64,000 bases of DNA from Panax quinquefolius. Taxonomy: Eukaryota > Streptophyta > Magnoliopsida > Apiales > Araliaceae. Made by a program: the position numbers and the translations under genes. The notes below the pieces were generated by a model. It ran no database searches. It worked only from the letters and a program-made list of their open reading frames with translations, and was not told where the DNA came from. The DNA lies in the NCBI GenBank assembly GCA_020205615.1, contig CM035165.1, forward strand, positions 30,787,544 to 30,851,543. The letters are read 5' to 3'. Each line of letters begins with the position of its first letter. Position 1 is the first letter of the stretch. Positions 1-15,100 of the stretch are shown here, in pieces.

Positions 1-156
1 ACAGTAGCAACGGCATGTTATTATATACCCTTTTAGAGTACATATGTATGTACCTTTCAACTAAAGCCGGTTGACAAAATTGCATTCACTCGGATCAGAA
101 ACTGAGCCTTGAAGCCCTCGGGAATTAGAATTAGTAAATTCTTAAATTCAAAATTT
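1..156 (-). other. 3' UTR / downstream side of the CLU gene
   Basis: Sequence following the TGA stop (157-159) on the minus strand. No perfect AATAAA is seen; the AT-rich stretch near 20-40 could act as a near-upstream element. The 3' UTR may continue beyond the window edge. Confidence 0.4.
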
Positions 157-3100
157 TCAAGCTGTTGCTTTGGATTTCGCCGACTTTTGTTTCTTGGGTT
201 CCAATGCAGACAAGCCTGAACCTAAGCCAACTGGTGTTTCATCTTGCTTTTTTGGTTTCAATTCATCCTCTTGCACATCCCCAGATCCATTTGGAGGATG
301 ACCATTAGCTTCTTTCTTTATTCCATCAGCAGCTTCCTCATTTTTCACGGCATCTGGGGTCTTCCCCGAGTTGATTATGTTGAGAAGCTGCTTAATCTGT
401 GTTGGTAAAGCTTGGTTAGGAAGACCGTGTGGACGTATTACGAGGCCTCTTGCAGCAGCTTTCTTCCTCACTTCGGCAGCAGCACGAGCAGCTCTTTCAT
501 CAACTCCCCTCCCACGAGGGAGGGCCTCACCAACCATTGCCGCGTTCAAGGATTTGTTGCCAGATGCACTAGTATTACCGGACACAGCTTGAAATGCTTG
601 TATCAAATCAGGATTGGCCTGTCAAACCGTACAACTTATATTTAGGAAATTATTATGGCATGCTATCATAGACAAGGTATATTGATACCACTAAGACTGT
701 ACAGACGTTATCGCATACTACGCAAATACCAGGGTTAAAAAGCGAGTATAAATTCATTACTTTGGCACAACACCCCAAACCTGTTCAATTCATTGTAACC
801 ATTGATGTTCTACAATGCTAATAAGATAAATCCAGTTTTTTCAATAACAAAAGAGACCCTGAGATCAAATAGCCTTATTCGCAAAGTGTCCCCATTTCTT
901 AGTCTTACTATCTTGCTACATTACCACACCATCATCAAGCAAATCAACAGAGAACAACTAATGTCGCTACTTCCATTATGGCCCTTGACATTGGTGTTTT
1001 TTAAATATCCAGAAAATTTGAGCCAGGCGTGCTAGAATAATATTTAACTCATAGTTCCCAATTATTATCACAAGAAGATAACATCTTAATGTAAAATATT
1101 AGCCAATTATTCAAGGATTATATAAAAAGTGTACCTTTCATCAGTGACTACTAGTGAAAGGTTAGATGTGCTTCTAACAACTTATTCTAAATATACCGCA
1201 ATAAAAAGACAATCCGAAGTTTACAAAATTTTAGATGATTAACAATACTGTACAGGGCATATTTGCAATATGTTTAGCTTAAGATGCAACAAGTAAAAAA
1301 AAACTCGCGTATCTGGTGTGATACAATGTCGCAGTAACTAGAATCTAATTCCTTCCTTTCCACCCCTACTGTCTTCAGCAAACATTTCAACAACAACAAA
1401 AAGCCTAGCTATAATCCCGCTTCTTAAATATATTAAGGGGACAAGTAAGAAGGACATGGGATTTCAAACATACCTTCAAGATATCAATAGCTTTTTGAGT
1501 AGAAGCTGCATCTAAGGTTTGTCCTTTCTGCTTTTGTGCATTCATCTATCATACAGGATTAATAATTAAGAGAATCAAAACATCAACATCATGGGATAAT
1601 GACCGTTGTAGAAGAGCCGTCATAAAATTGGTTTCGTTTACCTGTAATTCACGCTTCTTGAATGTATTCATCCAGTTCTGGGAATCGCGTGTTCTAGAAT
1701 CCTCCTTTCCAAGTTGATTGACAAGTATATCGTATGTCTTCTTTTCATGCTGTCACATAAGAGAGCTTACTTTGGTCAATGTAAGCAGCAAGAAATATTT
1801 CAGACATTCATAAAATAATTAAATCTTATTTAATACATGCCTGATGGGAGAGCTTGAAGGCACCCATACAGTTGAATGCAATGGCCAGAGCATGGTAGCA
1901 CACAGCAGTTTGAATATGTTCCTCGCCTAGAAGCCTCTCATTCTTTTTCAAGGCTTCTTGCAAATAACGAAGAGCTGTGCTCATCTTTCCAATATCTTGG
2001 TACATCATTGCAACATTTATAAATGTTGCAGCCACGTCAGGATGATCTGGGCCTGATGACAAACTTAGTAGGATCAACGCGCGGGACATGTGCCGCAGAG
2101 CAAGTTCTGTTTGGTTAAGCCCGTGGAAGAAAAGAGCCATATTACCATAACTGCAACAGACAATAGCAAATCAAGTGAATAAAGGATAAGTTGATGACCA
2201 AAAAGAGGCGGGAGATAGTAATATCAGGAACCATACGAGTTACTGACTTGAAATAAGTTTTTTGAATTTATCAAGCCTAGTATATAAACTTTTAGTCTTT
2301 TGAATTTATCGAGCCAAGTAGTATATAAACTTCATTAACAAGCGAACATTGCTTTAATTAAGTTCTTCAAACAATAAAGATAAAAGAGGGTAAAGAATTG
2401 GTACCTGTGAGCAGTATCAGGATGGTCCAGACCAAGGCACCTTTCATTTATAATAAGTTCCTTGTGCTGTTGCATTATGGCCCCAGCCATATCTCCCGCG
2501 TGGTACAGAACCATGGCAAGGTAACTGAAAACTCAGAAAGTTACAAGATCAATTTTCAAAAGAATAATTTGCTTAAAAAACATATAAGCAACCAGTTGCC
2601 AGTAATGCACAAAAAGTTAAGTCAATAAAGAAAAAACTGAATCAAGTTCCGAGAACCAGATATATAAAGACGATTGGAGAAAATTGATATCAACATCCAA
2701 AAATGAATTCCAAGTAAAAACTACTCTAAAAATGTCAATAAACAGCAAACAAGATTGCCTAATATGGAACACGGCATAATTCCTGTAACCAGCTGTACAC
2801 AATTGGCTGAAATTAAAATTTTCTTTTCCAAATAATAATTAGAACATGAGAAAAAACAAAACAAAACAAAATAAAATGGCAAAATCTTGTGCAAATTGAA
2901 TTAGGTGATGAACATACCGACAGCAGTTAGCAACCTCCCTATGCATTGGACCAGTAACCTGCAATGCATTACACACAAGACCTTGAAAATATTACAAGGA
3001 AAGAGACAAAATACAAAGCAAAAGAATTAGCAGAGTACCTGCTGAAGTATTGCAAATGCTTCTGAAAATAAACCGTAGGCTTCACTTAGCATTCCCTACG

Positions 3101-6100
3101 TGATAATTGAAAAAGAGATTTAGTAAACTTGGCGCGACTTCTTGTTGTTATCTAACATCAATTTACCCCACTGTAACTCAAAACTAGACTTATCTAAACT
3201 TTTTAACCAATTTATTTTTATGTTTTTTAGATAGAAAAAAGATTTTTATTACATCTACTATCCTATCTCACACAAAGATTAAGATATATGGAAACAGCAA
3301 GAACATATTTTCAGATTCACAATTATGTAAGAGAAGAATGAATACCTCAGCCAACTGGATCTTTCCTGTTTCCACAAGATCCTTGGCTACTGAACATACT
3401 GGAATTGAATGCTTAACTACAGGTTGGAGATTTAAAATATCCGATGTTTGGAAAGGCAGAGCAGCAAGAAGATCATATGTGCGAGCTGTAATTGTTAGGC
3501 CTATCTGTTTGGAGCACAAAAATGAAACATTATGTGAACCATTCAAGAGCTCTATAAAAAGTTAAAAAACTAAATAAGAAATACTATCAACTGTTTCTAA
3601 GAGGATAATCTTTTGTTCTTTTCTTTTTAACCTGACCAGAAATACAAATGACTGAAAAGAGTCGCTACCCATAAAAACCAACATCAAGCACCTAAATACT
3701 GACCCAGACAATGTAAGATGGATTTGCAATTATTCATTGAAACCAAACACCAAGTTTGAAGTTAAAAGACAAGACATTGGTTACACATTTAACTTGATCG
3801 ACTGTGAACGAGAAATGAAAGGACACATTTAAACCTATACCTTTTGTTGCGAGTCAATGTTTTTGACTAAAAACTATTTAGGGTTGATGAATGATAAAGA
3901 CAAAAGGGCAAAAATAAGCTAGAAAAAACAAGTACATCAACAAGGCATCACCCCTCAACCACCAACTCAAAACTTTCTTTTACATTAGCATAAATAGCTG
4001 AGTTGAAGACTTTGACGTACGTGGGATAATCAGTTTCCGAGGGTGCCACTTCAACTCCTTGGCTATATTAGTCATAATAGATACCCCAAGGTTTTTCTTT
4101 GTTCTTCTTTATTTGTTATGTTTATAAGCTCCCAAGTTATGAAAAAAATCTTGAATTACAAAAATGCTTTGCAATCTAATTCTGCCTACTTTGAAAGTCA
4201 GGCTTTCTGAATACCACTCGCTCCATATTTGGATAGTAACAAGTCATCGGGTGAGGTAATCTTCCCCACCCAACCCCCTTTTTTTCTGGATTATTGAAAG
4301 GCCCAGCCCCTCGTCCAAGCCAATCCCTGTCTGGATCAAGCCCTTTCCCTCACCTCAGTGAAAAGATAGAGTTAAAGTCGGGGTACTACCAAGAAAGAGA
4401 GTTTATGTCACATATTTCTTAAATATGTAACGATTTGTACAAATTCTCAGAAAATTTACATTCAACAAATAAAAATAATTGACATTCCTTTTTGTTATAT
4501 TACTTTTAAACACAATTTAGTTTACATAAAAATTATGTCGAAGAATTCCTTCAGCACAGCCATATTTTTATCAAAAACTGCTTAAAGGTAAACCACATTA
4601 CATGAGTACAAGAATAGATTGTTTGGAAGCAGTAGTTAAAGAATCTACTGACTGGTAAAAGTATGATGTTTCAGAAAGAATTTAAAAATGATCTGGAACC
4701 AATTGAATGAAACAACAAATATAAAAAGAAAAAATAATATGAAGAGAAATTAAAGAATTCACTGCCTAAACCTAAAAATTAAAATGGCTTTACAATATGA
4801 GAATTCAAATGCATTAAAGGACAGATGAGTTACCTTCTGGCAAAGGTTGCGAATAACTGAGATTTTCCTTACACGTGATCTTGCATCCTCAGGCAACTCA
4901 AACTGCAAGGACAATAAAGCTCAACTACAAAATCAAGCATGAAAATATAAAACATCTAATCTACATGCCTTTGCAAATTAACATGTTTATGGTACCTGGT
5001 ATTTGACTTTTGCAAATTCTAAAATGTCAAACCACAAGCTATCAGAGGTAAGACTCGTATATGATGACAGGTTCCTTCTTGCAGACACTCCATTTTTCAA
5101 TTTTGAGTGCCCCCTAGAAGATTTTCCTGAAGTTTGATGACCTGCGTGATCCTGCTGAGTTTTGTACATATTGTTAACTTCATCATTTCCAACATAATTT
5201 ACAATTTATACATCTCCCATCACTAGAAAACTGCTATTTTTTTAGATTCCCTGGAGACCCCATGAACTTTAACTTTGACATATATCTAATATCTGCTATG
5301 TAACACTTCGGCATCATAATTAACATCTCCAACTTAGAGATGATGAAATTAGAAGTAAGAGCCAGAAATACTTGAACCAATAAATTACTTGAACCAGAAA
5401 AAAATATTCTCTACCTTCTTCAGTGTTCGTGAGTGCGTACTATTAGCAACACCTTTTCCAGAAATAGCTTGACAATTTCCAAAGAGACAGTTCAGAAAAT
5501 GTGATATTGCAGGCCCAAGATCATGATCCTCTGAATCTCTCAAGAAGTCCTGCATCATCGATAGGAACCACGTCAATCATGTAAACCACTTGCAATTTCT
5601 ATGATAAAGCCATAAGTTTAAAATTTTGAGTGTCAGGTGTAAATGTAGCTAATGCCATTAGACTAATACGATGATTTAAGGAGACAGAAATTGTCAAAAT
5701 AAACCTAGAGAAATGTTGCTTGTCTAGGAAGTGGAGATGATATGAGCAGTTTCCAATTTCAAAACAAGGTACCAGCAGATGAGGTAGGCACATTAAAGTA
5801 ATAATTTTTAAAAATCAAAGCCACATCACCTCTTCTCCCGACTATGTACAATTTGAACTACAATAAAATATCACAACTGAATAGAAAATTGTGGAGAAGG
5901 GAGATACTCTAGTTGGTATAACTCTTACGCCCTGTAGAGTTAGAAATGACCCCTGTGAAGTTATTTATCCAACCGTACTGATGAAAAGGGCATGAAAATT
6001 TGGGAGTGGAGCGCCCTCTATATCTTTCTTCCATTCCCGAAGAGCAGAATCAAACAAAATGACACATGCAAGCCGATTCGAAGAACCTCTTTCACTCAAT

Positions 6101-9100
6101 TGCCTTACTGGATGGTGCTATCTACCCTCTTTCCCAGGATGACAACGTAATTTTTTCATATGATTGGGTCACGTATGTCGGCGACTTTAATAATAAAAAC
6201 TAAACAAATATGAGCAGTCGAAAAACATACCTATTTTTTACACGGTTAATATTTAATGGTACTTCACAAACTCACCTCAAATAAAAATTTACATACTCTA
6301 ATAGTTTTGCATGCTCTTTCCATATGTACGATTTCATATTCTTAAGAGGTCTAGAGACTCTAGATGGAGGATTTTTTATGAGACTATGGTATGTAAGTAA
6401 TATACCACTAGGGCATATCCTGCGACCCTAGATTATTACACTTACTCAGCTGAAACTATGTTTGAGATAACTTCATTCAAGGACACACTTGGTAAACATT
6501 ATATTGGCTACCCATATCATATTATCATATGTTCTAAAATAACATGCATTAAGAAAACCAACTGGATCAGTGGGGCTGATTTTGGTTAAATTACAGATTT
6601 TGTTACCTCCAACCACCAAAATGGTAGGCACATGTTAAGGATTTTTATTTAGCCACCAAAATAACATTTGAAATAAAACAGGAAGCATTAAGAACTACAA
6701 ATTGAAAGCATATTACTATTTGATTCAAGTCATATAAACCATTCCCTATGTCGCAATTTACTAACAAGTAGGAAAAGTGCAAAAATGAATACATGCACAG
6801 AAGAAGCATTATAGAAGAGGGGGGAAATCACATGACTAGCACTCGTTCGCACCGATACCAGCTAATATCTGCATTTCAACCCTTTTATCAATCGCCGTCA
6901 CATGCCAACACAGATACACCAATACACCATACAAGTAAAGAACCGTGAGTGATGAATATTCACAAATACCAAGTTAGATAACAAGCATCTCCATTCAAGT
7001 AGCATGGGTTGCTCTAGCTAGTATAAGATTTTGAATTCTAATCTGCAGGCCAATGTTTTTGTTCAAAGAGGTTTCCAAAAGGAGTCCCTGTGTTAGTTTA
7101 TAACATAAAAAGAAGCAGATGTAAGCAAGAAAATCCTTATCACCTTAAGAATGTGCTTTGCAGACCTGACTGCGATCTCGTTTGAACAAAGATCCCATAA
7201 ATGAGGCAAGTGCTTGGTCCCATCAGCTACCTGGAGAAAGCGTAATAAAAAACGTCAACATACAATACATGAGAGAACAGAAACACTTGAGCTTGGTTTT
7301 ATGCATCAAATATAGCATCTCCCAAGTCAAGTACTAAAAATGTTTACTTATCTAAGGATTAATACAAACCTTTCCGATGTAGCGAATATTAATTCCATGA
7401 GCATGGAGTGCGTCAGTTAATGTCTGACCATCCATGGGTGAAACTTCAAGTGTGCAAAGATCTTTAATAAATTTAGGGAGCACGACATCTTTAAGATACA
7501 AACTAACTTTCCTCACATTTTCCTCATCTGCATCTACCTCCTGATGAATACCAATGAAAAACATTGTGTGAATGTTAGGATAATTCATGCAGATGACCAA
7601 GGAGGATAGAAAATTATCCCAATGTTACAAGAATTACCTCTCGACTCCCAGCCAACTTAAATTCCGTAAAAACATTAGGGTTAAAAAGGATTTCCTCGCA
7701 CATTTCTCCTCTTACAGCATGTGCACAACCATATTCTTTAGTAGACTCTTTTTTCCCTTGTTCTACCACATCCTGTGTAGAACAATACAAGGAGTTACAT
7801 AATTTACAGTAGAAGGAATATTAATTGAGCAAATCCAACAATGCATGAAAGTAATCATGTTTCCTGGCAGTCTTTATGTTTGTATTTGGGAACTGATAAT
7901 AGAGCATTAACTACATAGTAACATATATTCACAGGTTTGATATATCCCGAGATGCCCCTTAATTGAGGTGTTCGTACTAACACAAAATTTGATGAATCAA
8001 GATCAGATGATAACACTCGAGATTTTAAAAGAGAACTCAAAAAATAAGAGTTATAGGGGTATGCTCTCAGCTTTAGTTTCAGCAAGAGAGGCCGATAAGG
8101 AAAAGAAAACTCAAATAAACTACACCCTAAAGGTACATTTATACTATTTCAAACTAACTAGTGTTCTAAAAATCCCCGCCTAGGCCCCACCTTGGCGCCC
8201 CGCTTAGGCTCTAGGCCCCCTGGCGCTTCACTCGGGCCCAGGGCAGCAAAAAATCCCTTCAGAAAATTAGGCGGGGCCTAGGCGAGCAAGGTGAGGTCTA
8301 GGTGGAGAAGTTTTTTTTATTTTAATAACTACTCAAACCAGATCTTGATATATTTATTTTTCTAATGATTTACCATATTCATAATGCATGCTGTAGCATA
8401 TCAAATCACAACAAGAAGTAAACAATATCAAGTCAAAATGAATAATTTTATTATAGTTGTAATTTTTTGAACTTGTACCAACTTCAAATTATATAAATGA
8501 TGATACATTTGTAATATTTAGTTTAATTCAATATAATTCTTAAATTTATGTTTAGTTTCTTAAGTTTTAATATTTAATTGAATTCTTGAATTTTAAATTT
8601 TATTATTTAATAGCAATCTTGTTTATGACTAAAACTAATACGTTAAAGATATATTTGAACTTTCAACAATTGCATGTTTGCGTTTGAACTTTGACATTGG
8701 CAATATGAATATGTGTTTGAACTTTAAGCAAAGGCCGTTATTATCTTTATTATAAATTGTTTTGCTTTATATTATTGTTTTGTTTCGATAAATGTAAGAT
8801 AAAATATTAAAATTGACTTAAAATAAAAAATCTGCCCCTAGCTAGGGCTAGGCCGCCCGCCTCCCGCCTAGCGCCTTTTAGAACATTGAAACTAACTGCA
8901 TCACTAAAAGATAGATGTCCATAGGACAGATTACCTGTGTCTCAGTAGCTTCCACTGCTGTATCCGCCTTCTCTTCAACCTGCTCTTCAGCAACATCAAC
9001 CTTTGGAGAATCATCAACTCCATGAGAATCAGTGGCTCCAGGGGAATCCTTCGGTTTACACCTAGACTTTGACTGCTCTGCTGCTTCAGCCTTCGCACAT

Positions 9101-12100
9101 TGAACCAACTCAAATTAGAAATGTACACAATAAAGTCAAGAAATAACTTCAAAAAATATTTAAATCAGCTTACTTGGCAAAAAGGCAGTAATCAATTCAG
9201 GTCTCAGAATACAAAATCTGGAACCAGGTCCCGTATAGTTTGCATCACGAGGAGTGACTCTCATCAAGTCTAAAAGATAATGCCTGAATTCAAAATAGAG
9301 TAAAAATTAGTGACAAAGTATAAGAAAGTTGACATACATGATACATGACCTTTTTTTATAGTTATTGTTGAGTTTGTATAGTTGGTTGTATGTCAAATAG
9401 TCCTCAAATAACTTAATTTGGAGTCTTAACATAAACTAAGAGACGAGAAAGCATCTGATCAGAACCATCAATCTTTCCATTGTAGCTTTCACATATACTC
9501 CATTCTACAGGAAATGTTGAGATCTAATTTAAAATTTTCTAGCATTTGTACCAGACCAAAGTTGAAGCTGTTAAATAGTTTTACACATCCAAAATTTTCC
9601 CGTAGAAACAAGGCCATTAAGCAACCACAATGGAAATATAACGTTTATGAAAAAATTAGAAGCAATTTTTCAATATGATCATTAAAGATAACACTCACCT
9701 GTCATCGCTCCCGACAATACCCTTGCATTCCACTGGTGCAGCTAATTTAAAAACATTTCCAGATCCATCAACAACAGAGTGTTCCTTCAAATGAAGGAGC
9801 CTTGAAGCCTCTAGTACCTATGGTTATAAAGACTCCTTGTTGAGGTTTTTGCAACAAAAAGAAACACATAATATAAGACCCCCAAAGCATGGGAGAAATG
9901 ACAACCTAGATGAATAACCTCAAGGTGGTTCCAATCCCCATACTGGTTCCAATCCCCATAAGTAATATATGGGACCAAATTACCAACCAAAAAATAACCA
10001 ACCAAAAATTGAATAAGTAATATATGATCTCCCATCACCAATTACCAGCATATGGAAAAATTAAAAATAGAGTAATAATTCTACAATGGTTCTCATATAA
10101 TAATAATAATAATAAGAGGAAGAAGAAGAATTGCAACACTAATTATTTTCAATGCCCTGATCTTTCTAGCATTCACCAATTCCAAGAACATATAAATATG
10201 GAGAGAAATTAGAATAAGAAAAAGAAGAGTTCTAGTTGAAAAATGTGTAAAAGTTTGGTTATTGCACACAGGACTATTCAAAATAGTAATAAGAACTTTT
10301 ATCATGGGACAATGGGACAGATATATAATATTTCCTAGTTCAATCAAAAGTTCTAACATCTGTAGCAAGAGATCAGTCTCATTTTCAATAATGTGTACCT
10401 AAGAAGCAAGGATTCGTCAAGGTCAGCAAATCTCCGAATCCCCCCGCATCCAGATTCATGATTCTTTTAAATTCTTCAAAGGAATTCTTCCGCAGTTTTT
10501 TCATAATAAGAATTGGAAATAATACTAATACAATATACTACACAAACTAACATAATGTCTTATATACTAATACTATCAACAAAATTAGTATAACAAACTT
10601 TAATAACAAAAATACAATACTTGCAAATCAGCCACAATAAAAAGTAAAAATCCATGTTCTTTCTCACCTTGGAATGAAAATCTTCATTCCAGCAGATTTT
10701 CTTGCCATTGTCAACAGAACCATACAAAAGGGAGTCTGATTTATCACCTTGGAGAATTCCAGGTAAAACACTCTGCAAGAGAGGGGGGGAGGAGATCAAG
10801 TCAGCAATAAAGAGGGAAAATAAAAGAAAACAACCTTCTCTACGAGGACGTTAGGGAAAAAAGTTAAACCAAAATTGACTCATGGCATAAGTAAAGAAAA
10901 TCTGGACAACAAGAAGCAACAAAGTATTGAGCAAAAGATTCAGATTCTTTTCCTAATTGAGAATTAATGTGCATACAAACAATGGGTCCATCAACATCCC
11001 TCCCTGCACGAGGCAGGGGATAAAAGCTAGGTTATTTAGCTAGCATTAGAAAAGCCCAACACCTTAAAAAAGTTATACAACATGTCCACTAGACAATAAG
11101 GTGGAGGAGTAAAACGTAATAGCATCTAATAAAAATTAAAAACTAGCATCGTATAAAAATTAAAAACATCAAAGAAACTCCAAGAGTAATATGGGAATCA
11201 AGAATCATTTACGGTAAAAGAAATCATACAAAAAACCAAGTTGAAACAGAATAATTACAAACCTGTGATACTACTCTATGACCTCTATAATCAATAATGG
11301 CCATAGCAAGATTATAAAGACCGGGAACATCAGCTTCCTGATATGACTTGGTGCCTTTCAGATCATTATTTGCAGACGCATAAGTGGCTTGCTCACTCTC
11401 AGCCAGTTGTGCCTCAGCAGGTGCAACAGTAGGCAATTCCAAAACAAGATCCTCTGTATTTGAGCCACTATATTTATCCTCGTTAAGTCTAGTAACTCCT
11501 TGCGATAATTTATCAGTCGTCTTCTCAAATAAATTCTGTGATGAGTTTGTGTTCTCTGTCGTTAAATTAGTGTCTGGTGGGTGTTTCCGAGAAAGTTGCT
11601 CTAGGTCCGCATCAACAGCAAAACTAAAGAATATATTGTTGTGAACATACCTAAAATGAAAACAAAACAAAGCTATCACCTCAATAGAAATTACACACGC
11701 AAACACACATTTTTGCAAAAATAGGTAATGATGGCTTCTCCAAGCTCCAACATCTAAGTTACATGACTCATTATTGGGATTAATAACATGATTTAAGAGG
11801 AATAAATAAGGAGAAAAAGTGGATAACCACCAAGACACGGCAAATTGCGAGAAACTGTGTAGTGGGGCAAGTGTTTGATTGCATCTTAATGCATCTTAAG
11901 ACTCCCTCTTAATATAAATATGTGGGCTCTTAAGAGGCATTAAGAGGTGGACTGTTAAGATGTATTAAGAATTTAAGATGCAATCAAACATCAGACATTT
12001 GGAAATATGAATAACTAGATGACTGCTTGTAAAATAAATTAATAAATGGATTAAACTTATTTAATTTGAATTTGAACACGACATGTACTCTTTTGTGAGA

Positions 12101-15100
12101 TGTATATATATGTATCCCATTTATTTGTAATGCATATCCATTAAAAACATGTATTTTGACCGCAACTACCCCACTTGATGCTTTAGTGGGACATTAGACA
12201 ATTAAGCCCACATTTCTGTTTCAGTGGCATTACTTGACACTACCTAAGCTTAACAATTTTTCTAGCATTGGAAAGAAAATGTAAGAAACAAACATAAAAA
12301 TAGAATCAACAGGATAGAAGTTCTATTGCACTCAAGGCATTATAGAATAGTAAATAGCAAGTGCCAAGAAGAAGGTCGAAATATTAACAGATAATTTAAT
12401 AGCCTATTGAGCTGAAAATACTAATTCTTGGACAACAAAAAGTTAAATTTACTGCATATATGATACAGGTGAGTGTTAATCGATGTGGTTAACATATAAA
12501 TTTTTCTGACCAATCACCAAGTTAAAGAGAGAACGCTCGTTATTGAATCCAGTTTGTACTCACATGTGAAAGCACTCCGGATCCGTTGGGTTTATTGGTG
12601 GAATGCATCTGCTGATTACCCCAACAGCACCACTTGTTGCTGCATCAACAAAGTCAGAAGTCACTTTGTAAAGAGCCCTATCCCTCAAAATCCTGCAAAT
12701 AAACATTTTAACCGTCATGAACATCTCTAGAATATTTAACAAGACAAATCAATAAAACGAATGCAAAACTACAGGTGCTATATAGAATAGCAATTATACC
12801 TTTCCTGAGGAGTCACATGTGGAAACTCTCGACAAGACTGCAACTCTTCATTCCAGTCTCTTTGCATGCCAATTAACTCGCTTCCAAATGAAAGCGTCAA
12901 AGCATTCTCTGCTCTAGCTGCGTCACGCTTGTGATCTAAAACCAAAGGTACCCATAAAAGAAATAATAAATATTGTCAGCAAATGTATGGAAGGGAAGTT
13001 CACAAATCCTAGATTATATGTGCGCATATATAGAAGAAATAAATAAAACGTAGACTTTGGATTGGGAGATATATATGTGCGTTTATGTAGAATCAAATAT
13101 ATAAATACATGCAATCTAGAAAACATTGAAGCACCCATCCATGTTTTCGCAACCAGATGATGTACAAGGAATCAAATTAGGTTTCATCATATCAACTTAC
13201 CAGGAACATGATACAATCCAAGCCATGAATTAGGTGGCAACAGGGATTGGACATTTTCAAAAGGATGTGCAGATGCCTTTCGCTCCAAAATTTCCCGAAA
13301 AGCTTCAACCCAAAAGAAAGAACAAGTAATTTATCAACATAAAAAAGATGATTAGACTTTCCAAATTAGTTAGAATTCTTCAAAGAATTATTTTGCTACC
13401 TTTCTTAAACTTGGAGCTAATTTTGTGCATAACTCCAATAAGAGTTGTTGCTTCAGAAGCAGTTTTACTTGGTCTTGGGTTGAGGCTATTCCCTGAGCTT
13501 GAATTCACATAAAATGTTTTTGTGGTTCCCGTAATACAGTATTTATTCCCTTCCAATGTTACCACATCCAGGTAAATCAGATCCCCAACAAGCCTGGAGG
13601 TATCACAACAACTTGCAGTGTGATATTGTACATCTTTTGCAGAAGAGGAAACATAAAAAGCCATACATTTTTACAAAGTTACAATTGACTTCTCGAATAT
13701 CAGAGGTGAAAAGATAGAACAAACCTTCTATAGCTTGGAGGAGGATTAAATGAAGAGAACACAATGCTCTCCACACATTTGATCTCTTTGGAAGGAGATG
13801 ACAGCAAATTAGTAAGTGAATCAGAAACATCCTCCATAAAACCCAAATTCTCAAGCTCCTGTACTTCAGTTTTCGTGGGTTCTGGAAAATAATATAATCA
13901 AGAGCTAAGCTTGCTAAGGGTCTCATGAAATATTATAACAAACCCCTATTAAAAGATATGAAGGCCTAAAGTCCCAAACCTCCTGAATTTGCAGTTGTAC
14001 TTTGACCCGCCTCATGCTGTAATGCAAGTGAAGTTGATAATGAGGAATGCAGGGTAGAAAGAGAAAGTAATTCTCTGGTATGGTGAACATGAGCCCTGAT
14101 AGATCTATCATCATATAATGCTGCAGAAGTTACTTGAAGTTAGAACCCATAAAACAAACCACACAACTATTAGTTAAGAAAATGACTGAACAGGTGGCAT
14201 CCTTAATTAAAAGCCCAAATATTACTCCTTCAATACATTTTGAATGCAATATAAAATAGAGTGGCTAGCAATTTGCAATTTGTTTTTGTGAATAGTTTAG
14301 ATGCAATCAATAAGAGAAGCATTATCATACCAGCCACCATCTCCAAGGAACATTCACCAGAAGTAATGTCAGCAACTTCGGAGATTTCATGGTAGTCTTC
14401 TAGAAGATGAACTTTACCATCCTTTGCATGCAACAATAAATCATAACATGTAACGAAACAGGTCTCAGCAGCATCAAGAAGAAATTGTCGCACATCCATG
14501 ACGGAATCTCCGGGGCTTAGCTGCCAAAACAAATCAATGTACAAATTCGCAATAGGGAGAAAACATGTTAAATGCCAAGATACAAGTCCTTCAAGAAAAT
14601 TCAAAATACAAGTTTGATCACAACATTAATAACTACTTTTTAAGAAAGAAGTGTAAGACTATACAATTATGCAATTATGACTACCAAAAATAAGGATCAA
14701 TGGCATGAAAAAGGTAAACATAAGCATATATTTCCCTCATTCTGTGATCAATTTAGCTACATGGTAATCCATCAGATACGGTGTAAATGTAAGGTAGCAT
14801 ACTTGTAGTTCAAGCTTCTCGCCGCCTTGTGTCTTGACCGGTACAGGATATAGATGAATATCACCTGCACATCAGAAGAAATATTCTCAGATAATATCTG
14901 ACCCATATGTCAAAAATCCAATTGATAAATTCTGAATGATAAACTCAATATAGTATTAATCGTGTTGGAAGGCTATACCGAGTCAATTATTCTTAAGTGT
15001 CTAATTGTAAAATAAGTAAAAGAGGATTGATATAGAGAGAGAGAGATGACAATGGTTGTAAAAGATAATTATGACATAAAGACAAGGACTAAAATCAGGC

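Noticed and set aside
10403..10500. Possible extra exon of the CLU gene (open minus-strand stretch)
   Set aside because: Exons 11 and 12 join in frame without it and the peptide has no match to the orthologue as I know it.
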